DNA of 64,000 nt from Chondrilla cf. caribensis (lineage: Eukaryota; Porifera; Demospongiae; Chondrillida; Chondrillidae), in contig OZ026562.1 of the NCBI GenBank assembly GCA_964020155.1, forward strand, positions 1,415,001-1,479,000. The letters run 5' to 3'. Made by a program: the position numbers and the translations under genes. Below are positions 1 to 11,287 of this stretch, piece by piece (position 1 is the stretch's first letter; every line of letters starts with the position of its first letter). A model generated the notes under the pieces. That model saw only the letters and a program-made list of their open reading frames with translations, ran no database searches and was not told the origin of the DNA.

Positions 1-130
1 CTGTATATGTGAGTATCTGTGAATTGAAGTATCAGAATACTGTATGTACAAGAAACTGTTCATCTAATGCAGTGAATATGTACTGTACATACACATGTGT
101 ACGAGGTGGCGTGTGTGCACGTACATATAC

Positions 131-237
131 AATAGTTATCTCCCTTACTGTGCGTGATGTAGAGCATACATCACATGAGACCTGAGGGAGAGTGCAATGC
201 TTGCTCTATATCGTGCACAGTAAGGGCGATAACTATT
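131..237. mobile_element. 107-bp MITE-like inverted-repeat element
   Basis: The ends AATAGTTATCTCCCTTACTG and the reverse complement of the right end match over 23 bases with one mismatch. The interior is unique and has no coding capacity. No clear target-site duplication was seen. Confidence 0.5.
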
Positions 238-317
238 ATATCTTCTGCAAATGCCTTCTTGGGCCAATAGTTTTGGCGGGTACCACGCTAGAAAGATAAA
301 TGGTTGTGCCATGAGCT

Positions 318-770
318 GCTACTTGTGATGTGTAACTATTAGGTTATGTTACTTGAGTTATGTACTAACTATTAGGTTATGCTACTTGAGTTATGTACTA
401 ACTATTAGGTTATGCTACTTGAGTTATGTACTAACTATTAGGTTATGCTACTTGTGATGTGTAACTATTAGGTTATGGCACTTGAGTTATGTACTAACTA
501 TTAGGTTATGCTACTTGAGTTATGTACCAACTATTAGGTTATGCTACTTGAGTTATGTACTAACTATTAGGTTATGGCACTTGAGTTATGTACTAACTAT
601 TAGGTTATGGCACTTGAGTTATGTACTAACTATTAGGTTATGGCACTTGAGTTATGTACTAACTATTAGGTTATGGCACTTGAGTTAAGTAACTATTAGG
701 TTATGCTACTTGAGTTATGTACCAACTATTAGGTTATGCTACTTGAGTTATGTTATGGCACTTGTATAAT
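318..770. repeat. 33-bp tandem repeat (minisatellite)
   Basis: About 14 copies of a unit close to ACTTGAGTTATGTACTAACT plus ATTAGGTTATGSY, mostly 33 bp with some 28-29 bp variants. Because 33 is a multiple of three it leaves a false open frame on the plus strand. Confidence 0.85.
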
Positions 771-900
771 GTATCTATTAGGCTTTGGTACTTGTTTTAT
801 TTACTTGCATACAGCTTGTACTGCTTGTGTAGTGATTCCATTGTCAATGATTTGGTTTTGGATGACATTCATTGTCTACATTGTGGTTTGAACTGTGCTT

Positions 901-957
901 GATATGACCTTTGACCTGGTTGATATTGTCAATATCAACCAGGTCAAAGTTCATATC
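901..957. repeat. Near-perfect 57-bp palindrome (hairpin)
   Basis: Two 28-bp arms meet with a single central base: the left arm begins GATATGACCTTTGACCTGGT and the right arm is its reverse complement with one mismatched pair. It could be a fold-back element remnant or a small-RNA hairpin. Confidence 0.75.
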
Positions 958-1286
958 ACCTACCTAGGTGCCCGGGGCCACTAAGTGATATGAAAACTCT
1001 CATTGGTGGGTTGCCATAGTAACAGGAGATATGTGTACATAGTTCTCGTGCGTGTAGAGTCAAGTGTGAGTACAGTACTTCTCGTTAGCTGTTAATATGC
1101 AGGATACAAGCTTCAAAGGGTATTTTCATGAATTTACACATGTACACGCCTTGCATACTTCACCCACATATAGTACACCTCGAATTATTATATATGCCAT
1201 CTGTACTATAGCTAAGAATATACACATGTTTTCTTAGCTATACGTACTACGCATGAAAAGTATGTACACATACACACACACATCAC

Positions 1287-1478
1287 CTCATGTAGAAAAT
1301 GTCCTCAATTTCCTTATCTTGTGGGTCAGTCTCCGATATCACAAAGACATCCTCTCTATCAACAGCAAAGGCGTCCAGGACAGAGCGAGCCATGTTCTTA
1401 GCCACTGACACTACACGAAGGACATATTGGATGCATACAGTACATGTAATACACACAGTACATACATATATGTATGTA

Positions 1479-1509
<31 letters not shown>

Positions 1510-1998
1510 TGTGCATATGAAACTGTGTGTCTATGTACAATACACAATGTATATACTGTACGGTGTAACTTGCTTAGTGAGTACGTACATGTGGCTTAGT
1601 ACATACTCCTAGTTAGCCAGTACACCTCACTCAGTCCCTAGCTCATGTACACCATGTCAACCAGTACTGGTAGTAAGTACCTCTGATAAGATGTGTAGAT
1701 TTGGTGTCCCCTTCAAGGTACTCACTAAGAAAGTTGGACTGTATTCTATATTTCACTCTTTAGTGTGACATACGTATGCATACAGTATTGCATACCACAT
1801 GGTTGTGTACTTGTACATACATTTCACTCTCCAGTATGGCTTGAATTGGTGCGACCAAACCAGAGCGCATTCATAGCTCCGCGGAGGGTCATCTGAGCAG
1901 AAGGAACATACGCACTACTGATCTAGTGAACCAACATAGTACTGTGTGCCATGAGTAACTGCTGTTGGTACAGTGGTCTCACACACCACACACACGTG

Positions 1999-2068
<70 letters not shown>

Positions 2069-3185
2069 TTCTACATGTAGTACATCAAACGTACACTTCC
2101 TATAATACATCAAGCATATTTCTATACCTACGTAGTACATAGATGAGGATCAACATGCTTATATGCACATACATACATACTTATTATGTACACGTATGAA
2201 TATATGCATGTACTTACGTACTTACATACATACATACAGTACATAGATAAGGTTCACCTACACCTCCTCACTCACCGGCACCTTCTCTCCCAGTCAGAGT
2301 GCCTTCAACCCAGGCTTCGGACTCGGATTCAGGAATGAGGAGAGAATGACAGGTGCGAGTGTCCAGCAAGTCCTTGAGCAGGTACCACTGTACATACAAG
2401 AGGAACCAACACAGAATTTCATTTGGTATTCTGACTTTCATTCATCCTTGATATTATATGCAATACTCCGTACTACATTGAGGCTCTAAAAAGTTCACAT
2501 TAGTGAATTTCATAATACGTACTCCAGTTGTCATGTAAGTGACAATGGAGTGTGTACTGTAATGTAGGTTCAAAGGTCAGGAAGCTTTAATATTAAGTAG
2601 CATCAAACACAAATATGCACATAGTATGCATACAAATCAACGCCATACGTACGTACATATACACATACCAGTGTTTGAAATAACGGTCGGACTTCGGACA
2701 TTATCCGACCATTTTGGCCATTTGTCCGATCCAAAAATGCTGGGTTTGGACATTTGGCCGAGCACAATTAAAGGGCCACTGCCATGTAAGCTGGTCTTAA
2801 ATCACTTTGTTTAGTAATTAAACATCCGTGTTATTGTTAAAAATCGCCGTTCTTATTTCAAACGAGTGAAATTTGCAGTTTATGTCTACAAAAATCACCG
2901 AAAATCGGCCATTTTGAAATACGCGTAATGACGTCACAAGAGACCCCACTATAACAACGTAGTGTATACCTTGGATAAGGAGGTTTTTATATATAGCGAA
3001 TTGTTGACTAATAATGTATGAAGTGATAGTTTTACAGTGAATTTTACGTTGCATTATGTGGCATGAAGATCCATACAAACAATGTCCGACCCAGATTGAA
3101 TATATCCAACCCAAATTCAAAGTGCTCAGACATTTGTCCAACCACTTTTGCTACCTTATTTCTAACACTGCATACACACATGATT

Positions 3186-3279
<94 letters not shown>

Positions 3280-6200
3280 GATTCACTCTCCTGTTGGCCT
3301 TAATGACTTCCTTCTTGACAGACTCATAAATTCTCTTGTGAATGTCAGTAGCATCCTTGGGCCAGTCAAAGCAGCTCCTACAACATAACATACAATATGC
3401 TATTATTATATGAATGTACCACATATATAGCCACACAGTACATACACATGTATGTACATATGTATGTAGGTCCACATACACGGTACATAAAGGTACAGTA
3501 TCATTATATACACTGTACATATGTACATATATACACCAGATGTATAACATAACGTGAACTCTGGTAGTAGACTGCTGAAATGTACATTCTGAATACACAT
3601 AAACATACTTGTACAGTAAATTGATATGCATGTATGTACAGTATACATGCATATTCGCCAGAACACACCTTCTCTGGAAATGGAGCTGGACATATTGACG
3701 TGTGCGCTGAGTGAGGACTCGCAGGACCAGCCAGATGTTGCCACAGTTGGTCCTGATCTCCTCATTCAGGTTCGAGACTGAGGAGTGGTTGGAGGCGTAC
3801 TGCTTCAACGGCTGGGTCAACTCGGGTATTGACGGACACAAAGCTCCACTGTGGGACTTGGTTCTTCGATGCGACTGGACCTTTTGGGTCTTGACAACCT
3901 CGGGAGAACGTCGGAAAAAGGACTCCTTTTCGAGAGTGAGAACAAAGAAATCCCCAACTATGCTTAGCTTGCAGTTGTCAACGTGAATGTCCTTCAATTC
4001 CTGCACAAGAAGCAAGATGGGAATGGATGTAAATGTGTATGTACATACAGAGTCAAATAGAGTATGTACACATGTACGTATGTAAGTATGTACACATATG
4101 TATGTACATTTTACATTTCATGTACAGGGCAGTTTACTTATACTTTTGAGTGTAAGTACGTACACATATGTACGTATGCGTACACACATGTGTTAGTGTA
4201 CAGTACGTATGTATGTACAGTATGTACATGTTGAAATGTGTACTTATCCAATGCTATAATGCTTCTGAGCCAGTTTACTCACTTAACAACAGATTTACTG
4301 TACATACAATACAACTTGTTCACACATACTGTACTGTGTACAGTACATACATGTACATGTATGTACAGTATATCACAAATCAATAATATGTACGTATGTA
4401 CATCTCAGTATAAACATACACTAGTAAGTATGCACATACATATGTAGGTACGCATGTACACATACATATTATTTTGTGTACACAAATATGTACTGCATGC
4501 ATGTATTCATGAATGTACAGTATAATGTACTTGTCAGTATGTCAATTATACGTAAGCCTCCACACATTGCCACCAACTCACGTTGATGAACCTTTCCAAG
4601 CAGCGATTGACTCCGAACACAAACGAGATGGGAAGCAGTTCCTGATAGCAATTCTCGTTACTTGCGGACTCGGAGGTGTGGGCTATCACGCGACTCACAG
4701 TGTCCACGGAGAGATTCTTGTACAGGAGGGGTATGCAGAGGGCCTCGTCCTCGAGAATCCACTTGATCTGAGACGAAAGGAGGAGTACACACACACACAG
4801 TGTGAAAGAAGGATGCAGTTTACATGGTAGGTACACACACATCTGTCATCTGAACACATTTTATTACACCTGTACTCTTCATAGCAGTGGTGAATCAATC
4901 AAATGAATTTCAATCCAATAAGGAATTGGTACAATAATTGCATATGCTATTAAATGGATGTACGTACAGTGTATACACATGTACATACATACATACATAT
5001 ATATTATACTTACATCATGATTATGAAGGAACAGTGTATTAATTGAACACCACAGTGGATGATACACAGGCAGTATGTTTCCTAACTCCCAATTGGGGAT
5101 GTACCATAAATTCTCTAAAAATCCCCATCCCAACAATTGCTAGACTGCTGGTGTACTGCATACCTGATTCTGGAGGGCAAGCATGGCATGACGCTGCTTT
5201 GCTGGTAACTCGCCAAGTTCTCCAAGCTCCCTGCAAGGGTTGAGGATTTTCACTGCATCCACGACCAACCACATGCACAAACAGAGGACAGCCAGCCAGC
5301 AAACTCACTCGTTTCCACTGTTGGAGGCGTGGAGAGGAGGTGGGTACAGGCAGTTCACATGGAGCTGTACTTGGACAGAGGTTCCACTGGAAGGCTCCAT
5401 TTCAGTAATATTGAAGTACGACTCTGAAGAACACACAATAGTAAATGTACACAGTACTGTTTACACACCTGTACTTGTGCACATACGATATACACAGTAC
5501 GTGTAAAAATATTTTCTCCTCCATAAACTTTGCAAATGGTCCAACAAGACTATTTTCTCCATTTTATATTCTCCTCTTCCTGCTCTACGTACGTACATAC
5601 ACGAAGACCACCTGTCTACAGAGACCACCTTCTCCCAGTCCCTGGGTGGTCATTATAGACAGGTTCCACTGTATGTACACAGAGGAGTACATACAGTGGA
5701 ACATACTGTACCCACTATGGAGTATATGCCTAAAATGAAGTTGCATCATCACACACATATGTACAGTGGACCCTGTCTATAAAGACCACCCAGGGGGCCA
5801 AGAAACGGTGGCCTCTGTAGACAGGTGGTCTTCATACAGAGGTGTATCAGTGAGCTTAAGATTATGTATTGGATAGTTCAATAGTGGTCACTTAAGACAG
5901 GTGGTCTTAGTATAGAGGTGGTGTTTAATATACGTAGGTACAATTGTATGTACGTATGTATGTACATACAGAACATTCACACCTACCCATGCATGTTGGA
6001 AGGGAATCACATGCTCCACTGTGCTCCACCCCCTCCTGGTCTACACCCTGCACACTACAACTGAAATGGACAAACAGTGGAGGATCGAGAGGGTCTACAT
6101 CCACGGATGAAGCTGTTGGGCCTTCGTCAAGATCATCCAAAAGGCCTCTGATGTTGTTGAGCTCGGGGGATGACACTTCCGAGATGCTGCCATATTTACT

Positions 6201-8430
6201 CTGCATGCTCTGTCCGAAGCTGCTGGACTCCTCCATCCTCTCGATGTGCTGGATGACAGGTTGGCTCCCTAAATCCCTGTCTGGTGAGAACGGAGGCTCC
6301 ACATCTTGTTGGTGGTAGTAGTAGTATCCTGGGCAGTTGGTGATGTGATGGAGGCTGTATTTCTCCATAATTTCGTCCATTTTCGACTGGAGGTTCTGAG
6401 ACCAGGGGCCGCACCATCCCGGTTCACTGGGGAGGGGACTGGTAGTGATAAGGTGTGCACCATCGCCACCACTAGTGCAGTGTCCACAGACGTAGGCCAG
6501 ATAATGAGTGCAGTCAATAGTGACTGTGCCCCTTTTACACAAATCCACAAAAGCCATGATGTCCGAGAAGGGAAGCACAATATTTTTGATCAGAGAGCGA
6601 TAGGCTGCATCTAGAAAGGAGAGGACGTAGTTGGAACAAATCTTGGCAATTGTGGCCTCCAGCACTGAATCTGTCGAATCCGGAAGATGGGGAGAGCCGT
6701 CTTTGAGTACGGATGTTTCCAAACTGAGTTCCACGTCGGGACACCTTCTGTCCTGTGGTTGGTCGGTCGGGTAAGGCAGGAGTATGGATTGGACCCTGCA
6801 CTGAAGCAGGACCGCACACACACGCGAAGGCCTCTGGGAGCAGAAAGTGGCTGGAAGAAGATAAATATAAAGATCTTTCTCGTCTTGCTTCACCCATGCA
6901 TGCCAGTAAGCTGGTAGGCTTTCAAAAGAACATTCACTATAAGACAGCTGTCCCTTCTCAAGTCTCCTTGTGAGGGTGTCACCCAAAGGGGTAGACATTA
7001 AGCTTATGTCAAACATTTCGTTCAGTGAGTGATGGACATTGTGCCTCAAGAAGTCATTGACAGATTCACTGGTTAAGGTAGAGTTGTCTGTGGGAGAAGA
7101 GGTACGTATGTTCACAACATATGCATGTATGTACGTATGTACGTGTGGATAATGTATTGTAGCTTCATGTGTATGCAAGTGCTAGAAGTAACAGATTTTA
7201 CACTGTACGCATATGAAGATGTGCACACACACGCACATGCACCTACACACGTGCACACACACACGCACACACACACGCACGCACACGCACACAATTAGCA
7301 AATAGTACATACGTATGTATATCAGCATATTATACGTATGTACATACCTAGTATGTACATAGTTGCATGACACATGATCTTCATGAACAACAATTTTCAA
7401 GTGCTTTGCACGATGTCTTGAGTGCTGCGCATATACTGTATGCATGTACTGTACATATACCAGCTACTATGAATAGTGACTTTGAGTGGGCCATGAGCAA
7501 GTGTTGAAACTGAAAACATGTACACACATCCTGACTACAAAGTGTCATATTATACCACGGCATTTTTATGGAACAGGCTAAGAATGGGCTAAATTCCACA
7601 CACTTTGTAACGGAAATCAATGGAGTCACAACCACATATAATTATAGCAAGAAATGTGGCCCCACATGAGAAACTATTCCCATAATTGCACATGTGTGAG
7701 TCCGCAGTAGTTACTGGGGTGACGTAGGCAAACCTGGTATACACTGTACGTAGGTGGAGTGGAATGACTGTACATGGGAACCTGTTCCAAGGTTCAAGTT
7801 CCAGTACCATGCACCGGAGGTAGCCCTGGTGATGTCTCCCAGGATACTACACACATGCTTGAGGCATGGCAACTGTTATACAACACAATTCTTGCCAAAT
7901 GTGAGTAAGAGATGAATATACTTATGAGTGTGCATACATCAAAGTTGTACCATACGTACACACAAAGTTACAGTCACACCAAACATACACAGGAGGCATG
8001 TACGTACATCTGATTGTACATATGTACAATACATCCCACCGAGTTAACCACATGTACAGGGGGTACATACATCTGATTGTACACTACAACCAATGTACTG
8101 GAGGTATGTGCTGTACACCTGATTGTGCATATACGTATACAACACAACACACTCAGTTACACCACATGTACAGAAAGTGCATATATTTGATACACAGTAC
8201 GGTATATGCATGTACTTACTGTCATTAGCAGTAAAGGCAGAGAAGACCATTCTAATGACCCTGGAGTGAGGCAGGAGTGAGGAGAGTCTCATTGGAACAA
8301 ACACAGGGATGAGATTGGACTGGCTGAACCCTGCAGAAGGCTTCTTTGGGTTGTTTCGAGTAGAGCAACAGTTCAGGAGTTGATAGAAAGTGACAATGGA
8401 GCTCAGAGAGTCTGCCTCATCGGACATAAG
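1287..8430 (-). CDS. SZT2: SZT2 homologue, continuing exons (gene runs off left end)
   Basis: This continues the same SZT2 gene after the 24-kb intron. Exons: 8430-8220, 7087-5987 (a 1.1-kb exon), 5423-5309, 5230-5164, 4767-4582, 4000-3669, 3377-3278, 2387-2276, 1892-1828, 1396-1287. Phases are consistent throughout, for about 800 residues. The first exon here enters in phase 0, matching the phase-0 exit at 32804. Its content (a MSDEADSL stretch, then VPMRLSSLLPHSRV) follows the EVWxEPQYG region, as in vertebrate SZT2. Later markers in family order are PPLFVHFSCSV with LPTCMG in the large exon, IKWILEDEA, and PISFVFGVNRCLERF. The last exon ends in phase 2 at 1287, so the C-terminal part lies outside the window; vertebrate SZT2 is about 3,400 aa and about 1,600 are covered. 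The 1396 start was chosen because it is the acceptor that keeps phase. Confidence 0.85.
1559..1743. mobile_element. 185-bp MITE, family with TACAGTSCAACTT termini
   Basis: The left end TACGGTGTAACTTGCTTAGT and the reverse-complemented right end TACAGTCCAACTTTCTTAGT align over 26 bases; both ends start with TA. A second full copy lies at 53801-53986, and a truncated copy near 58499-58605. Confidence 0.65.
1981..2065. repeat. (CA)n microsatellite
   Basis: A near-pure CA array from about 2002 to 2065, in an SZT2 intron. The open frames over it are artefacts. Confidence 0.95.
3187..3277. repeat. (CA)n microsatellite abutting an SZT2 donor
   Basis: About 45 CA dinucleotides. On the minus strand it reads GTGTGT directly after the exon end CAG at 3278, so the first repeat units form the 5' splice site. 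Confidence 0.93.
5602..5673. mobile_element. Short partial copy of the ACCACCTGTCTA repeat
   Basis: It reads GAAGACCACCTGTCTACAGA and ends TAGACAGGTTCCACTGTA, matching the outer parts of the elements at 5762-5926 and 46845-46995, with the middle missing. Confidence 0.5.
5762..5926. mobile_element. About 165-bp MITE-like element, ACCACC family
   Basis: It starts TACAGTGGACCCTGTCTATA and contains GTAGACAGGTGGTCTTCATA and ACTTAAGACAGGTGGTCTTA. An inverted relative lies in an EPS15 intron at 46845-46995. The family ends resemble pogo/Tigger-type TA-flanked elements. Confidence 0.55.
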
Positions 8431-8583
8431 CTGCAGCAAACACAAAATTCAGTACTATAATAACCGTGGAGGAAGTAAATACATAATATATTGTAATACA
8501 TACAAAATTTACACCTACCACAGCACACACAGTGGCATGATTATCAAAATAAATGATTGGTTTATGTATACATTTGCACATAC

Positions 8584-8592
8584 TGTGTGTGT

Positions 8593-8663
<71 letters not shown>

Positions 8664-8669
8664 TGCGTG
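8584..8669. repeat. (GT)n microsatellite
   Basis: A GT array with two interruptions, just inside the 24-kb SZT2 intron. Confidence 0.93.
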
Positions 8670-8769
8670 CATACATTCACAGCAGCAGAAGGGGCATGTG
8701 GAATTATGCAGCATACGTACATACGTTTGCATTTGCAATGTAAAACTCTACTGCACCTGACAAAGACCC

Positions 8770-10627
8770 TCACAGTTGAAACGCAGTACAATTGAAATTA
8801 TCTTGTGCTACATACAAAAACATAAGTCAGATCAGTTTTCTAACCAGCTAATGATGTCAGGTAGTACAGTATATGCCCACAGTCTACATAGGCTCATATT
8901 TCAAGCCAGTACTTATGTAATTACATACGTATGTAGCACTATACAGACATGTGTATGGCATTGGGAAGTGGAGATAATGGAACTAAACTGGTCATAGCTC
9001 AAATAGTTTGACCAATAGAGAATGTATACTAAATTTAGAATGACCCATTTAGGTAGTCATGTTTGTATGGCTTCATGACAACGATTATCACCATGGATAT
9101 CAGACACATAGAATGGAAGGGCAAATGATATCACAGGATTCTCAGTCCAAAGTCATGACTGAACTGGTGCATGCATACCACAAGCATTGCCCATAGGGTA
9201 CATCAATAAGGTACAAAATATGCAGTGGAGACCACTGTTCTAGCACGATATGACCAATTGAGGGGTTCAATTGTAGCCACAGGAAGGCATACGCAGCTAG
9301 AGACTTGCTCCATACCAACTAACCCTGTATGTGCAAACTTGGGCACAGGGACTAATAACAATTACACATTCAACACCAGAAGGCCCCTTCAAAACTATCG
9401 CTGTGATTTAAGGATAGTCCTGTAGCTGCTTCTGGAAGGCTTGTGAAGTAGCCTACGTTCTAAGGTCTTCCACATTCGTGAGATTACAGAACCGTTCCAT
9501 GTGCCCGGTACATGTGGGTGTTCCTGCCTTGTTCTCAATCAATTAATCCTAACAATGAAACCTGTCTGGTGAACTGTGCTGTTTCCCATACACACATGAG
9601 TGACAAGTGCACCATGTGTACACACTTTATCTTTGATATTTTACCGAACCAGGATACAAGTACATGTGTGTACCTCCCACACGCACAGCTTGGACAGTTG
9701 CCCCCTGGCAGCTACACACAAAATATTTGAAACATGTACAACTTGTATGGGTGGAGACAGGAAAGGGCCATTTGGGGCAGTACAGTACTGATAGTGAGCC
9801 AGGGGGGAGAATTTGAAAAGACGAGTCCTTTAGTCATATTCACAGAAGCCCTCTTTTCGGCTTTCTACATGGAATAATCCTTAGAGCAATGTATGTGTGT
9901 GAGCATGTAGCATGTATGTATACTCAAACTGCTTGTGGGACACATCCATTTGCACGTTTATGGCTTCTGGTGATCGATGATTTTCGGGTGACTTTCTTTC
10001 CCTATATTTCACTTCATGAACATCCAAAAAGAAATGAAAGTGTTGCTTCTGTACTTTTCGATATATGGAAACGTTTCGAAGACGTATGGAAATACACAAA
10101 ACGTCATCCGCAACTTTAAAACTTGCCTCCGAGACTGTGTATAAGGGTATTATTGAATAGTTAGTAGGATTTGTCAACGTATATGGGGGAATTTGATATC
10201 TCAAACCGTTTCAGAGAATCACAAAAAATGCCAGCTATTTATCGGTATAACTTCGTTTTTTGGTCTTTCAAATTCAGACCAATTTCTTACACAAAATAAT
10301 AATAGGCACAGTGAGCTATGAATAAGTATGTCTGTGAGTTACCGTGAACAGACAGTATGGACAACTGGACCACCTTCAACATGCAGTAAATAACACGATG
10401 ATATCACGAGCATCACAGCACAGATCATCCATACCTATTATTGGTTTGTGCAATGTATGTATGCACGTACGTGAAATCTCGTGAATGGGAAACTTTTAGG
10501 ACTACATTCCAATGAGATGTGGTACATACGTACTTAATTATTATGATCATAACTACAATGTATCCAGCTGTTATCTGATACAGTGTGCACTCAGACACAC
10601 AATACACACACACACACTTGCACATTT

Positions 10628-10684
<57 letters not shown>

Positions 10685-10701
10685 CTGGCACATTTACACA
10701 T

Positions 10702-10772
<71 letters not shown>

Positions 10773-10793
10773 CACACACACACGCACACACAC

Positions 10794-10837
<44 letters not shown>

Positions 10838-10884
10838 GCACGCACACACACACACACACACGCACACACACACACACACACATA

Positions 10885-10918
<34 letters not shown>

Positions 10919-11180
10919 TGCTGCTAGGTGGGGATTGGGTCTGCCCACTACAGCACACAGCCCAGCTACCCCACTGAGTACGGGTAAGACATTAATTTGG
11001 TGATGGGTAGAAAGGTAGTACAAGTCTTTAACATGTTCTAAATCTAAGCAATCTGACAACTGTTGTAAAAGGTTTAATGAGACATACGGTACACTGTAAA
11101 TAGCATACGGTAATAGTTGCGCTATTAGGTGAAAAAATATGCAACAGGAATTCCCAAGCACAAAATATTTTAGATGGCAG
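8770..11180. other. Upstream flank of gene A, no gene seen
   Basis: Positions 8826-9280 match the flank of gene B (16310-16600). Positions from about 9290 to 11175 have no counterpart there. That extra stretch includes the long CA tract (10603-10919) and rearranged pieces of gene A intron 1 (10555-10600 inverted, 10966-11035 direct). Open frames here are short and have no family likeness. Confidence 0.5.
10603..10919. repeat. Long compound (CA)n array
   Basis: More than 300 bp of CA with a few CG, TA and TT interruptions, including a short break near 10681-10700. Confidence 0.95.
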
Positions 11181-11287
11181 GATTCTTAAGCAGCAATTCC
11201 TTCATAACTCCTCAGTTTCACCTGTTGATATAGTCTGAGATCTACGAAGACCCAGAGTCCTGGTAGTCAGTGGAAGAAAATACAGAA
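11181..11287 (+). promoter_or_regulatory. Conserved upstream block of gene A
   Basis: About 107 bp directly before the signal-peptide ATG are shared with gene B (16701-16799), starting GATTCTTAAGCAG and including TTGATATAGTC, a possible weak TATA-like site. Most sequence further upstream in A is not shared, so this is the likely core promoter plus 5' UTR. Function is inferred. Confidence 0.4.

Larger units (their letters stand above)
1..1286. other. Non-coding left flank (SZT2 intron)
   Basis: No convincing exon was found. The stretch holds a 107-bp inverted-repeat element (131-237), a 33-bp tandem repeat (about 318-770) and a near-perfect hairpin (901-957). It should be intronic, because the SZT2 exon at 1396-1287 ends in phase 2 and needs a further exon to the left. 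Confidence 0.55.

Noticed and set aside
482..688. Open frame with repeated TIRLCYLSYVL peptide
   Set aside because: It is the 33-bp minisatellite read in frame; no start context, splice sites or family likeness.
2665..3160. Possible old element with TTTGTCCGA and TCGGACA blocks in an SZT2 intron
   Set aside because: Inverted similarity of the two ends is weak and no boundary could be set.
9225..10204. Short open frames upstream of gene A on both strands
   Set aside because: No domain likeness, no consistent splice sites, and absent from the gene B flank.
10425..11161. Long Cys-Val or Thr-His open frames here and over every CA array
   Set aside because: They are translations of (CA)n and (GT)n repeats on either strand.
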